Assembly (NCBI RefSeq): GCF_009176545.1
Contig: NZ_VTOJ01000002.1
Coordinates: forward strand, 1,302,001-1,366,000
DNA: 64,000 nt
Reading direction: 5' to 3'
Source: Salinigranum salinum
GTDB lineage: Archaea > Halobacteriota > Halobacteria > Halobacteriales > Haloferacaceae
The number at the start of each line of letters is the position of its first letter. Positions within the stretch are counted from its first letter, which is position 1. Position numbers and translations under genes: made by a program. The notes beneath the pieces are model-generated. The model had not been told where the DNA came from. It did no database searches and saw nothing but the letters and a program-made list of their open reading frames with translations. This document shows positions 17,356 to 26,800 of this stretch, piece by piece.

Positions 17356-17472
17356 ATGGTCAGTGTGAGCGCGGGACCAAGACCGGACGAGCCGACTGGA
17401 CCGCTGAACCGCCTACCGGGCGGTCGAAGACGTCACCCGTGGCTCCCCGGAGATGACTGGGTCGACGCCTGA
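17356..17472 (+). CDS. Short upstream ORF overlapping a membrane protein gene
   Basis: The 38-codon frame starts about 30 bases after a good TATA box, so it is likely the first codon of a leaderless mRNA. Its last 20 bases overlap the next gene in another frame. The peptide is Pro/Arg-rich (LPGGRRRHPWLPGDDW) and lacks known motifs. It may be a translated leader that feeds ribosomes to the downstream gene, whose own start has GGAG abutting the ATG, too close to act as a Shine-Dalgarno. Confidence 0.35.
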   Translation: MVSVSAGPRPDEPTGPLNRLPGGRRRHPWLPGDDWVDA

Positions 17473-18121
17473 GCCCGACGTCGACACCGGATTGATCCTG
17501 TGGCACGAGAGCTGGCTCGGTCGGTTCGTCGTCGCTCAGTTCGGCGTGCTCTCCCTGCTGGCGGTCTTCCTGATCGTGCTCGGACCCGAAGCGATGTCGT
17601 CCATCGTGGATGCGCTCATCGGGATAACGCTCGGTTACATCGACTATGGATACGTGTTCGGTGGGGAAGGCTCGGGAGCCCCGGAAATGCTTCTGTCGAT
17701 ATTCGAACGGCTCTACGTGTACGTGTACAGCTTCGTGGGCACGATGGCGTTTTTCTTCATCAGACTGTTCAAAGAGACAGACATGGACCGGACGGCACTC
17801 TTCAAGGTCAGTTTGCGAGTCCCGGCCGCCCTCTTGCTCGTGACGGTCTTCTACCTGCTCGTCGCGATGTCGACGGGTCCGAACGGGAACGTCGGCCAGG
17901 TCCACTGGCTGGTCGCGTTTCTCGTCGGCTTCTACCTCACCTACTCCGTCGATACACTCGACAGGACCACGGTGCAGATCTTCCGCAAACTGTTCGAGAC
18001 GCCGGACCGGGAGCCCGGCAGGTCGAGGACCGGCGAAAATCAGTCCGACGTAGCGGTCGACGTCGACGCCGAAGCCGACGCTGACGCCGGCATCTCCCCT
18101 CGGCAGACCGGGAGCGAGTAG
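17453..18121 (+). CDS. Membrane protein of unknown function
   Basis: The 222-residue protein has four hydrophobic helices (about residues 24-45, 85-105, 122-143 and 150-170), a polar loop with an FFFIRLFKETDMDRTALFKV stretch, and an acidic C-terminal tail of DVDAEADADA type. I do not recognise the family. Its start codon is in the tail of a 38-codon upstream frame with an unusual ribosome-binding context. Its carboxy-terminal tail is less conserved-looking than the membrane part. Confidence 0.75.
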   Translation: MTGSTPEPDVDTGLILWHESWLGRFVVAQFGVLSLLAVFLIVLGPEAMSSIVDALIGITLGYIDYGYVFGGEGSGAPEMLLSIFERLYVYVYSFVGTMAFFFIRLFKETDMDRTALFKVSLRVPAALLLVTVFYLLVAMSTGPNGNVGQVHWLVAFLVGFYLTYSVDTLDRTTVQIFRKLFETPDREPGRSRTGENQSDVAVDVDAEADADAGISPRQTGSE

Positions 18122-18408
18122 TGAGCCAGACCGGTGCACTCAAGCAGCCGCGTTCGCCGAGTCGGGCCGGGGACAGCCGAAACGTGCGTTCGACAGGCCG
18201 GACGAGGTCGCCTGCGTCGGCCGTCCGGGACGGAGGCTGTCGACCGAACGCTCGGACGAAGCGACGGCTGCCCGTCCGTCGAACGTCGTCACCGACAGAT
18301 AGCAGCATCGCCAGCTGACAGCTTCGTCACCGACTGACGGCCGACCGCACCCCACGCGAACGGCGGACGGAACCCGACGTTTACCTTACCACCGTCCTAC
18401 CCGTCGGT

Positions 18409-19089
18409 ATGGACGACACGACAGTCGTGGTCACGGGCGGCAGTCGCGGGATCGGGGCGGCGTGCGTGCGGGCGTTCGCCGAGGCGGGCGCGACGGTCGT
18501 CGCATGCGCGCGAGACGTCGAGCCGATCGAGGCGATGACGGGCGAGTTCGACCGCGTCAAGGCCGTCCGGGCCGACGTCCGCGACGAGTACGACGTCGAA
18601 CGGCTGATGGAGACCGCGGCACGGATCGGCGGGTCGATCGACGTCGTGGTCGCCAACGCCGGCGTCAACCACGGCCCACCGGGTGAGATGTCGCTCGACG
18701 GGGAGCCGTACGCCCGGTTCGACGACACGCTCCGGACGAACGTCCGCGGGGTGTTCGCCACGGTCAAGGAGGCCGTCCCGCACCTCGCGAGCGACGCCCG
18801 GATACTCGTCCCCTCCGGGTCGATCGCCCGGGAGGCCAAGCCGGGGATGGGCGCGTACGCCGTCTCGAAGGCCGGCGCGGAGGCGCTCGCCCGCGGCTTC
18901 GCGACCGACCTCAAACAGGTCGTCGGCGTCGTCGACCCCGGCCTCGTCGCGACCGACCTCGCCGGTGGACAGGGCCGCGACGCCGCCGACGTCGCGCCGA
19001 TGTTCGTGTGGGCGGCGACCGACTGCCCCACGGCGGACCTCGACGGGGAGATCGTCGATCTGCGGGCGTGGAAGGGGGCGACGCGGTAG
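18409..19089 (+). CDS. Short-chain dehydrogenase/reductase
   Basis: The 226-residue protein is an NAD(P)-dependent SDR. The cofactor motif is TGGSRGIGAA (TGxxxGxG), the NAG stretch is VVANAGVNHG, and the catalytic Ser and YxxxK are in VPSGSIAREAKPGMGAYAVSKAGAEALA. An acidic or small residue after the second strand (ACARD) does not settle the cofactor. TTTACCTTA at about 18379-18387 lies at leaderless distance from the ATG. It stands alone; the substrate cannot be inferred. Confidence 0.92.
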   Translation: MDDTTVVVTGGSRGIGAACVRAFAEAGATVVACARDVEPIEAMTGEFDRVKAVRADVRDEYDVERLMETAARIGGSIDVVVANAGVNHGPPGEMSLDGEPYARFDDTLRTNVRGVFATVKEAVPHLASDARILVPSGSIAREAKPGMGAYAVSKAGAEALARGFATDLKQVVGVVDPGLVATDLAGGQGRDAADVAPMFVWAATDCPTADLDGEIVDLRAWKGATR

Positions 19090-19194
19090 TCCGGGGACCG
19101 AACCGGCACATCGTGGTGACGGCGGTAGCGAGATATTATCAGCGGAGATAACAGTCACGGAAGCGTTATCGTTTCTGCCGACAGGGAGGTGACA

Positions 19195-21069
19195 ATGGTC
19201 CGCCGCTGGACGCAGTCGATCACGGACGACGACGCTGTGAGGCTGGTTCGGCACGAGCGGGCGGACGGGGTGGAGCGTCCCCGGGCGACCACGTACGACG
19301 TCCGGTTTCCGGCCACTGTCGGCGAGATGGACGACGCGACGGTCGTGACGCCGGGCGACGCCGTCGTCGGTCCCGTCGAACGGTCGCGCGGTGAGCCGAC
19401 CGGCGCGCTGGAACTGACGGTCACCGTTCCCGACGACGCCGGCGTCGAACGGGTCGTCGTCTCGTGGAGTGAGGGACGGGCGGTGGTGTACGTCCCCTCC
19501 GCGCGGATCCGTGAGCGGTGTGAGGCGGCAATCGACGGGGACGAGTCGGCAGCGGCCGCCGTGCTGGCGGCGTTCGAGACGCCGGTGCAGGTGCCACTGA
19601 TCTGCGGGGCCTTCCTCGACCTGCCGGAGGTCGTCGCACTGGTCGACGCGGTGACGGCGGCCGACGGGCACGCCTCCAGCGTCATCCACTCGTTCCGGTA
19701 CCCGATCCTCCGGGCCGCGCTCGTCTGTCCCACGGGTCTGTCCGTGAGCTCCGACGCCGAACTGGAGGCGCTGGTGGCCGGCTTCGACGCGATCGACGCG
19801 ATCGGGTCGGTCGGGCTCGTCGACGCCCTCTCCGAGACGATGGCGACGGCGTTCGGCTCGGCGACCCAGACGGCGGCGCTGGTGGCGTCGCTCGGCTACG
19901 ACCTCGCCGACCTCGAACGGCGCGACGACGGGCAGTTCTTCGCCTGCCATCTCGCCCACCTCGTGACGACCGACGGCGTGCGGGCCGCACGGGGACACAC
20001 CATGCGCCGACGGTGGCAGCTCGACGGGAACTACGAGCGGCGGAAGTTCGAGGCACGCACCGCGGCGTACCCCGACCGGGGACGCGAGTGGCGGGCGCTG
20101 CTCTGTGCCTCGGCGCGCGAGTCGACGGACGAGTTCGTGTACGTCCTCGCGAACGCGCTCTACTGGACGGGATACGCGGTGCGGTCGGACTCACGGATGG
20201 CCGAACTGCTCTACGACGGGGCGTCGACTGTCGTGACGGCGATCGACCTCCCCGAGCTCCGGGCGCGAGCGCAGTTCGAGTCCCACATCGCGGCCGGACA
20301 CCGGCTCCGGAGCTGCCACCAGTTCGTGGCAGCCGCTCGGCGGTTCAGAGACGCCAAGTGGCTCGCCACGAGACACGAGTTCCTGCCGACGTGGGAGCCA
20401 CGGTACAACGAGGTCGTCGTGCACGCACACGACCTGACCGCGGACGGCGACCACGAGGCTGCGAGCCGCGCGATCGACGACGGGATCGGTGACCTCCTGG
20501 CGTACGACATCCACCCCGAGGCAGCGAACCGGGCGATCCACCACCTCAAGGGACAACAGCTGGAGGCCGAGGCCGAGTCGGTCGGGATCTCGGACCCGTC
20601 GAGGATCCGCGGGTTGCTGCGGGACGCACGCGATCACTACGCCGTGATCGACTTCGATCGATCACGGGATCGGGTCGAACGGAAGCTCGAGCACGTCGAG
20701 TGGCGTCACGGGAGACGGGCGACACCCGTGGAGGACGACACGGTCGACGCGCCGGGTTCGGTGGCTGACCCCGAGGTCGACGGCGCCGACGCCACGTCAC
20801 ACGAAACGACCGACGTCGAACCGCGGACGACCGAGACGGGGCCGTCACGCCCGGCGACGGAGCCCGACGACGCCTCGACACCAGGGCCGACCGGTGCCGA
20901 GCCACGGCCGGCCCCCGAGTCCGTGGCGTACCCCGACTTCGACGATCCGCTGACGCCGCACGACGAGAGTCTGGTGGGCAGTGCGGACGTCGTGACGGGA
21001 CCGGAGTCACGGCGGAACGACGCCGACGTCCCGGGGGAGAGAGACGAGACGGCGGGCGGCCGGGAGTAG
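19195..21069 (+). CDS. Large hypothetical protein with disordered C-terminus
   Basis: The start is ATG 19195 because GGGAGG at 19183-19188 is a good ribosome-binding site and overlaps the alternative GTG at 19189. The 624-residue protein has a beta-rich N-terminal part (residues 1-105), a central mostly helical part with repeated hairpin-like helices (about 105-505, possibly TPR-like), and a Thr/Glu/Pro-rich tail of about 110 residues that is probably disordered. No enzymatic motif was found. It looks haloarchaea-specific. A promoter-like GATATTATC lies at about 19131-19139. Confidence 0.75.
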   Translation: MVRRWTQSITDDDAVRLVRHERADGVERPRATTYDVRFPATVGEMDDATVVTPGDAVVGPVERSRGEPTGALELTVTVPDDAGVERVVVSWSEGRAVVYVPSARIRERCEAAIDGDESAAAAVLAAFETPVQVPLICGAFLDLPEVVALVDAVTAADGHASSVIHSFRYPILRAALVCPTGLSVSSDAELEALVAGFDAIDAIGSVGLVDALSETMATAFGSATQTAALVASLGYDLADLERRDDGQFFACHLAHLVTTDGVRAARGHTMRRRWQLDGNYERRKFEARTAAYPDRGREWRALLCASARESTDEFVYVLANALYWTGYAVRSDSRMAELLYDGASTVVTAIDLPELRARAQFESHIAAGHRLRSCHQFVAAARRFRDAKWLATRHEFLPTWEPRYNEVVVHAHDLTADGDHEAASRAIDDGIGDLLAYDIHPEAANRAIHHLKGQQLEAEAESVGISDPSRIRGLLRDARDHYAVIDFDRSRDRVERKLEHVEWRHGRRATPVEDDTVDAPGSVADPEVDGADATSHETTDVEPRTTETGPSRPATEPDDASTPGPTGAEPRPAPESVAYPDFDDPLTPHDESLVGSADVVTGPESRRNDADVPGERDETAGGRE

Positions 21070-21171
21070 ACGTCGGAGCGCGGAGCGAGCGAGTCTCGGG
21101 AGAGGACCCCAGTGGACACCCGGGAGCGACGACCACAGTCCTTATTAACGAATAGGAGAGAATTGTTAACC

Positions 21172-22032
21172 ATGGAAATCTCGACCGTCGCCCGGCGAGT
21201 CTCGTCCCTCCAGCGGGTCTCGCGTCTCGGTCTCGGTGCGGTCGCGCTGCTGATCGCGCTGTCGGCGTACGCCGTGACGGCGGGCCTGTGGAAGCTGCTG
21301 GGCATCTCGTGGGTCGCCTTCGCCGCGATGGCCGGCGCGGGCGTCGTCGGATACAGGAGCCGCGACGAGAACCCGACCGCGCTCGTGTGGGGGTACGGCC
21401 TCGCCTCCGGCGCGATGGTCACCTCCGCGGCCGTGTTCCTCCTCCCGGGCGCCATCGGCCACCACGCACAGTTCGGCGGCTTCGGCGTCGCACTCGGCGT
21501 CCTCGTGGGGTTCGCCTCGCACTCGATCGGCCACCGGCTCGCCCACGTCGAGATGCCGCTCGACCGCACCGTGGCGGAGCTGTCCGCGCACGCGCTCGCC
21601 GCCGGCGTCGTCATCGGCGTCGTCTACGGCAACATGCCCGAGCTCGGACTCCTGCTCGGGCTCGCCATCGTCTCGCACAAGGGACCCGCCGGCTACGCCG
21701 CGGCCGCGCGGCTCGCCCGGAAAGGCGGGGACGTCACCACGCTCCTCCTGCCGGCCGTGGGCGTCGGTCTCACGGCGATCACGGCCGCCTCGCTCCAACT
21801 CCCGGCGTCGCCGCCTCTCCGGGGGCTCGTCTTCGGCTTCGCGACCGGCATCTTCCTCCACATCGCCATGGATTTCCTCCCCCGGTGCGAACTCGGCAGC
21901 GAGATCCACGACGCCATCGAGACCCACGACGGCCACGCCCACACGCTCCTCGACCAGCTCCGCCTCCACGCCGTCGCGAGCACCGTCCTCGGCGGCGTCG
22001 TGGTGTTCGTCGCGTGGCTCCTCGTGAGCTGA
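21172..22032 (+). CDS. ZIP-family metal transporter
   Basis: The 286-residue membrane protein has about eight helices. The metal-site helices carry GFASHSIGHRLAH, ELSAHALAAGVVIG, IVSHKGPAGYAAAARL and FLHIAMDFLPRCE, matching the His/Glu positions of ZIP transporters. A His-rich loop (ETHDGHAHT) near the C-terminus may also bind metal. It should import zinc, iron or similar divalent ions. TTATTAAC at 21142-21149 gives leaderless initiation at the ATG. Confidence 0.85.
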   Translation: MEISTVARRVSSLQRVSRLGLGAVALLIALSAYAVTAGLWKLLGISWVAFAAMAGAGVVGYRSRDENPTALVWGYGLASGAMVTSAAVFLLPGAIGHHAQFGGFGVALGVLVGFASHSIGHRLAHVEMPLDRTVAELSAHALAAGVVIGVVYGNMPELGLLLGLAIVSHKGPAGYAAAARLARKGGDVTTLLLPAVGVGLTAITAASLQLPASPPLRGLVFGFATGIFLHIAMDFLPRCELGSEIHDAIETHDGHAHTLLDQLRLHAVASTVLGGVVVFVAWLLVS

Positions 22033-22084
22033 TCGCCCGCGCGGAGGCTGGTGAGTCGGCTCCCCCGACGACCCATCCGACGGC

Positions 22085-22626
22085 TCACGCGAGGCCTCGC
22101 AGGAGGGTGCCGACGACGAACGCGACCGTCGCCGCGGCCATCCCCACGACGAACATCTCCGCGCCGTTGACGTACCACCGGCGGGCGGTGACCAGGCTCC
22201 GGCTCGCACCCACGGCGAAGAACGCGACGGCGGTGAACGCGATCGACAGCGGGAACAGGGGTTCGAGCGCGAGCCCGTACGGGACGAGCGGCGTGACGCC
22301 CGCGACGACGAAACCGCAGAAGGTGACCGCGGCCGTGTACGCCGGTGGTTTGCCGCCGTCGCCGGCCTCCGCCGCGTTCCCGCGCGCCTGCTGGTAGTCC
22401 ATCTCCGACCGTCGGCTCAGGTAGTTGCTCATCCCCATCGAGAACCCGTCGGCGAAGAGGTTCGCCAGCCCGAGAGGACGAGGACGATCGACGGACTCAG
22501 CGCGGCACCGGCGACGCCGGCGACCACGGCGAACGTGGTGACGATCCCGTCGTTCGCACCGTAGATCACTTCGGCGAGGTACTTTCCCGATTCGTCGATG
22601 TCGTCACCGAGGAGGCGCTCGAGCAT
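22085..22626 (-). pseudogene. VIT1/CCC1-family iron/manganese transporter, frameshifted
   Basis: The first frame, from ATG 22626, encodes MLERLLGDDIDESGKYLAEV, then IYGANDGIVTTFAVVAGVAG and SIVLVL, the VIT1 N-terminus. Near 22470-22476 the frame must change to continue with GLANLFADGFSMGMSNYLSR, SEMDYQQARG, and helices FCGFVVAGVTPLVPYGLAL and AEMFVVGMAAATVAFVVGTL. One extra G or loss of two bases restores a complete family member of about 180 residues. Both halves keep normal codon bias, so the break is recent or is a sequencing error. VIT1 proteins move Fe or Mn across membranes. The gene lies between a ZIP transporter and a Usp gene. Confidence 0.8.
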
Positions 22627-22733
22627 GGTTCGGTTCGACAGCGCCGACAGCCGCCACCGACGTAGCCTCGTCGGTGTGGGCACCGATCGCCCGGGGGATG
22701 AACTCTTGAACGCGGCCGTCGTAACGACCTGTC

Positions 22734-23162
22734 ATGACAGAAACCGTTCTGGTCGCGTTCGACGGCTCACCGCTCGCCCAGCGCGCACTGGAGTACGCCC
22801 TCCGGAAGTGCCCGGACGACGACCTCGTCGTGCTCCACGTCGTCGACCCCGTGTACGCGGTGTACGAGGCCGAGTTCGCCGGACTCCCGGGAGCCGAGGC
22901 GTGGGCGAACGACGCCGTCTCGGCGTCCGAGCGACTCCTCGACGAGGCGACGGACCTCGCGGCCGACCACGCAGGGAACGTGACGACCGCGAGCGAGACG
23001 GGGAAGCCCGAGCGGTGTATTCTGACGGCCGTCGAGGAGTACGACGTCGACCACGTCGTCATGGGGAGCCACGGACGCACGGGCGTGCCGCGCCTCGTCA
23101 TGGGGAGCACCGCCGAGGCAGTGATGCGACGCTCGCCGGTCCCCGTCACGGTCGTCCGGTGA
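22734..23162 (+). CDS. Universal stress protein (UspA family)
   Basis: The 142-residue protein begins MTETVLVAFDGSPLAQRALEYAL and ends with the ATP-binding motif MGSHGRTGVPRLVMGSTAEAVMRRSPVPVTVVR (G-2x-G-9x-GS). It is a single Usp domain of normal length. It probably binds ATP and acts in stress adaptation. It is divergent from the frameshifted VIT1 gene. Confidence 0.95.
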   Translation: MTETVLVAFDGSPLAQRALEYALRKCPDDDLVVLHVVDPVYAVYEAEFAGLPGAEAWANDAVSASERLLDEATDLAADHAGNVTTASETGKPERCILTAVEEYDVDHVVMGSHGRTGVPRLVMGSTAEAVMRRSPVPVTVVR

Positions 23163-23246
23163 GTCGAGCGGGGAGAGCAGCAGTCGTCGCGGACGGGAGG
23201 AGCGTCGGCGAGAACGAGAGAACCGGGCGGGGAAGCGGTCGATCGT

Positions 23247-23699
23247 TCAGTCCGAGGAGTCGCCGGCCCGGTCGGCGTCTTCACCCGCGGCGGTCGTCCC
23301 CCGGTCGGTCTCTGCAGTCGGGGAGTCGGTGTGTGCGGCGTCGGCGTCCGCAGTCCCGGCGCTGTCCACGCTGGCCGAGCCGCTCCCGCCGTCGGTCGTC
23401 GCCTCGGACGTCGCCTCCGCGTCGTCACCGCCGTCCGACGCGGTGAGTCGTCGGATCTGTCGGGAGACGCCGACGCCCACGACGAGGAGCACGACGAGGT
23501 TGAACACCATCTTGAACGGGGGGCGGTACTCGCGCGTCACCCAGACGTTGATCGTGCGGTCCGCGGCGAGGTAGAACTGGATCGCGGCGAAGACGCCGAG
23601 AAGCACCAGTCCCCCGAGGAGCGCGTAGTCGAGACCGCGGCGGACGCGCGTGGCGGTGGCCGCTCCGTCAGCTCCCGCGACCGAGTCGCTGTCGCTCAT
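23247..23699 (-). CDS. Two-helix membrane protein with disordered acidic tail
   Basis: The 150-residue protein, from ATG 23699, has two hydrophobic helices (LLGGLVLLGVFAAIQFYLA and MVFNLVVLLVVGVGVSRQIR) and then about 65 Ser/Thr/Asp/Ala-rich residues likely exposed and disordered. Its ATG overlaps the stop of the upstream PGF-CTERM-like gene by four bases, so the two are co-translated and may form a membrane pair. Function unknown. Confidence 0.75.
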   Translation of the reverse strand: MSDSDSVAGADGAATATRVRRGLDYALLGGLVLLGVFAAIQFYLAADRTINVWVTREYRPPFKMVFNLVVLLVVGVGVSRQIRRLTASDGGDDAEATSEATTDGGSGSASVDSAGTADADAAHTDSPTAETDRGTTAAGEDADRAGDSSD

Positions 23700-24703
23700 G
23701 CGTCCCACCTCCGGGCGAGCAGGGCGAGCGAGAGCAGCGCCACGACGGCGACTCCGACGCCGAAGCCGGGGGCGCTCGACGAGGTCTCGAACGTGGCCTC
23801 GGGCTCCGCGGTCTCCACGCGGTCGTCGTCCCCGGAGAAGTCCTCGACGCGCAGGTCGACCTCGCGCCGCGTCTCGTTGACGCTGATCCGTTCGGTCGGG
23901 TCGAGGTTCGCCGCCGACCGCGCGGTGTCGACCACGACGCCGTCCTTCCAGAGCACGGCGTCGATGTAGTAGTTGTACTCGCTGGGCACGGCGACCTGCG
24001 TGGTCACCTGCTCCGTCCGTCCGGGGCGGATGGTTCCCACCTGGGCCTCCGAGCGGGCGGCGACGATGTTCGAGTCGGCCTGCCGGAGGACGACCGTCAC
24101 GCGGAGGTCCTCGGAGGGGCCGTCACCGCGGTTGGTCAGCGTCGCCGCGAGGTCGAGCGTCGTCCGGTCGTTCTCGACGGAAGCGACCGAGAAGGCGACG
24201 GGTGGGAGCGCCTCCGACTGGGAGAACCCGACGCTCGTCCGGGCGTACTCGGGGGTGAGTCCACCCAGGCCGGAGACGACCTTCCCGCCGGTACCGATCC
24301 GCTCGTCGTCGCGGAAGACGGTCGCCTCGATGCGGTAGCCGCCCTCGCGCTCGACGGTGAGGTTCGTCTCGACCAGCGTCTCGCCATCGCGCTCGAGGGT
24401 GCCGACCTCGACGGTCTCCGTGGCCGCGACGAAGCCCGACTCGGCGTCGGTCGCGCGGAACCGCACCGAGACGTTCTCCGTCGGGTTGCCGCGGTGGTCG
24501 AGTCGCGTCTGGACGTGGAGGACGGTCGTCTCGCCCGAGACGGTGCCGGGAGCGATCGTCGTCTCGGCGATGCGGACGGGACCGGGCCGCGTCGGCCCCT
24601 CGTCCGTCGGATCGGCGAGCACGCCGGGCACCGCCGCGGCGGTCAGGAGAGCCACGGCGACGAGACCGGCCGCCCCCGCCGCCAGAGTTCTGTCGCGGGG
24701 CAT
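23696..24703 (-). CDS. Secreted beta-rich protein with PGF-CTERM-like anchor
   Basis: The 335-residue protein starts MPRDRTLAAGAAGLVAVALL, a Sec-type signal peptide. The body repeats a beta-rich pattern of immunoglobulin or CARDB-like modules (RIAETTIAPGTVSGETTVLH, EREGGYRIEATVFRDDE, RTTLDLAATLTNRGDGPSED). The end, SAPGFGVGVAVVALLSLALL followed by ARRW, is a PGF-CTERM-type tripartite signal, which archaeosortase A would process. I associate this architecture with DUF7490, from memory. CATATACC near 24730 gives a leaderless mRNA. The next gene overlaps by 4 bases. Confidence 0.8.
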   Translation of the reverse strand: MPRDRTLAAGAAGLVAVALLTAAAVPGVLADPTDEGPTRPGPVRIAETTIAPGTVSGETTVLHVQTRLDHRGNPTENVSVRFRATDAESGFVAATETVEVGTLERDGETLVETNLTVEREGGYRIEATVFRDDERIGTGGKVVSGLGGLTPEYARTSVGFSQSEALPPVAFSVASVENDRTTLDLAATLTNRGDGPSEDLRVTVVLRQADSNIVAARSEAQVGTIRPGRTEQVTTQVAVPSEYNYYIDAVLWKDGVVVDTARSAANLDPTERISVNETRREVDLRVEDFSGDDDRVETAEPEATFETSSSAPGFGVGVAVVALLSLALLARRWDA

Positions 24704-24979
24704 ACACGACAGCACTTCGCTGTCGGGTATATGTCTTCTGCAGGGACGGGTGGGTCGCGTCGGCATCGGCGTCGATGTGATGGGGTTCGGACCCGACGTG
24801 GCGTGAGCAACGCCGTGTCGACCCCGTGGCGGTCGTGGGTAACACGGGCTGCGGACACGAGGTCGTCGCGAGCCACACGACGACGGGACCGTCCCGGGAG
24901 CAGGAGAACCACGGACGGGTTCACGAGAACGGGAGAACCGACGGACGGTTTTTTGTACCCGCTCCACGCGCGGGAACGT

Positions 24980-25384
24980 ATGACGACCTACGTCGTCGGG
25001 ACGAACTCCGTCCACACGAGCGCAACGATCTGTGACTATCTGGGGAGGCGCGTCGGACAGGGCGATACGGTCGTCGCCGTCAACTCCCACCGCGGCGGCG
25101 ACGACACGTCCCCCGAGGACATCCGCGACGGCGAGGACGCGCTCAACGCGGTGGGTGCGCGTCTCGGCGAGCAGTGTACGGTCGAGACCCACCAGTTCGT
25201 CCGGGCGAACGACCCCGAGGAGGACCTCCTCAGGGCGGTCGAGGAATTCGACGCCGACGAACTCGTCATCGGGATCCGCAAGCGCAACCCGACGGCGAAG
25301 GTGGTGTTCGGCTCGACGGCACAGTCGGTGCTGTTGAACGCCGACGTACCGATGGCGGTCGTTCCCCTGGTCACCGTCGACTGA
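24980..25384 (+). CDS. Universal stress protein-like protein
   Basis: The 134-residue protein has a Usp-like fold: strand MTTYVVGTNSV, a strand VVAVNSHRGG, and the nucleotide-site region ADELVIGIRKRNPTAKVVFG followed by STAQSVLLNADVPMAVVPL. The classical G-2x-G is modified to GIRKRNPTAK, a variant seen in some haloarchaeal Usp proteins. A TTTTTTGTAC box at about 24950 lies at leaderless distance. Role is probably in stress response. Confidence 0.88.
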   Translation: MTTYVVGTNSVHTSATICDYLGRRVGQGDTVVAVNSHRGGDDTSPEDIRDGEDALNAVGARLGEQCTVETHQFVRANDPEEDLLRAVEEFDADELVIGIRKRNPTAKVVFGSTAQSVLLNADVPMAVVPLVTVD

Positions 25385-25466
25385 CGCTCGAGTCGGGAAC
25401 GGATAGCGCCCGCGGTGAACGGGAACGGGAGCGAAAACGAGACCGCGCGCCGGCCACGGAGCGGAC

Positions 25467-26738
25467 TCAGTCGTCGTTCGCGTCCACTTCCTCGACCGCC
25501 TCCACGTCGTCCGCGAGGATCTCCTCGGCGAGCATCGGGAGGAACGTCCCGATGTCCGTGACCATGCCGATCGCCTGCGAACTCCCGCGATCCAGGAGCT
25601 GTGTCACCGTGGCGGGGTTGATGTCGACGCAGACGACTCTGGTGGTGGACGAGAGACAGTTGCCGACGGCGACCGAGTGCAGCAGGGTCGACAGCATCAA
25701 CACCATGTCGGCCTCGTGGGCCTGTTCGCGGATCGCGTTCTGCGCCTCGACCGCGTCGGTGATCGTGTCGGGGAGCGGCCCGTCGTCGCGGATCGACCCC
25801 GCCAGCACGTAGGGGACGTCGTTCTCGACGCACTCGTACATCACTCCCTCCCGGATGAGTCCCTCGTCGACGGCCTCGGCGATGCCGCCGGCGCGGATGA
25901 CCTCGCTGATCGTGTAGATGTGGTGTTTGTGCCCTTTCCGGGGGTGTTCCATCGTCTCCATGTCCATCCCGAGCGAGGTGCCGTACAGCCCACGCTCGAT
26001 GTCGTGGACGGCGAAGCCGTTTCCGGCGGAGAGCATGTCGATGTACCCCTCTCTCACGAGGCGCGCGAGTTCGTCGCCCGCGCCGGCGTGGATGAGCGCC
26101 GGTCCCGCGACGACGAGGATCTTCCCGCCCGCCTCCTTCGTGGTGCGCATCGCGTCGGCGATCTGCCGGATGAGCGACTCGGACGGTCGCTCCGAGGAGA
26201 CGCCGCCCTGCATGAAGCCGAACGGACCCGAGGAGTCGCGGGGCCGTTCGGGCGGATCCACCCGGATGCCCGCCTCGTCGGTGACGATCATGTCGCCCTC
26301 GCGGACCGCGTTCAGGACCTTGGTGTACGCCCGAGGAGGGCCGTCGTCCCCGTCTTCGACGACGATCGCACAGTCCATCTCGATGTTCTCGACGTCGATC
26401 CACTCACCCTGATATCGAACCTGCGTCGGGTGGTTCGTCGTCGAGTAGAAGCCGGTGGGGACGACGCGGTCGGCCGGTGCGCGTTCGAGGTGGGCGTCGA
26501 CGGGGTCCGTGAGGTTCGCCCCGATCTGGTGGAGTTCGTGGAGGATCTCCATGAGTTCGGTCTCCGTGTCGGCGAATACCGCCATCCGACAGTACGACTC
26601 CGCCTGCTTGTGGGTCCCGACCTCGAACTGCTCGACGTCGAAGTTGCCACCCATGTCCATGACGATGCCGAAGGCCTGCTGCATCATCCCCGAGTCGATG
26701 ATGTGGCCCTCGAGTTCGACCGTGCGGGAGGCTGTCAT
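25467..26738 (-). CDS. Archaeal-type ornithine cyclodeaminase (TIGR00300 / LOR-SDH region family)
   Basis: The 423-residue protein matches the archaeal TIGR00300 family, whose Methanococcus member is an ornithine cyclodeaminase that makes proline from ornithine (established for the family, not for this protein). The N-terminal part has VELEGHIIDSGMMQQAFGIV and GNFDVEQFEVG. The C-terminal part is a Rossmann-like NAD domain with GGKILVVAGPALIHAGAG, MLSAGNGFAVHDIE, VLMLSTLLHSVAVGNCL and VVCVDINPATVTQLLDRGSS. ATG 26738 was taken because the conserved part begins immediately after it. It stands alone. Confidence 0.85.
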   Translation of the reverse strand: MTASRTVELEGHIIDSGMMQQAFGIVMDMGGNFDVEQFEVGTHKQAESYCRMAVFADTETELMEILHELHQIGANLTDPVDAHLERAPADRVVPTGFYSTTNHPTQVRYQGEWIDVENIEMDCAIVVEDGDDGPPRAYTKVLNAVREGDMIVTDEAGIRVDPPERPRDSSGPFGFMQGGVSSERPSESLIRQIADAMRTTKEAGGKILVVAGPALIHAGAGDELARLVREGYIDMLSAGNGFAVHDIERGLYGTSLGMDMETMEHPRKGHKHHIYTISEVIRAGGIAEAVDEGLIREGVMYECVENDVPYVLAGSIRDDGPLPDTITDAVEAQNAIREQAHEADMVLMLSTLLHSVAVGNCLSSTTRVVCVDINPATVTQLLDRGSSQAIGMVTDIGTFLPMLAEEILADDVEAVEEVDANDD

Positions 26739-26800
26739 CGGCGGATGGACGCGCGTCGGAGGTATGAGAGTTGTGGGTTTCGCGTCCGGCGGGCCGCCCG

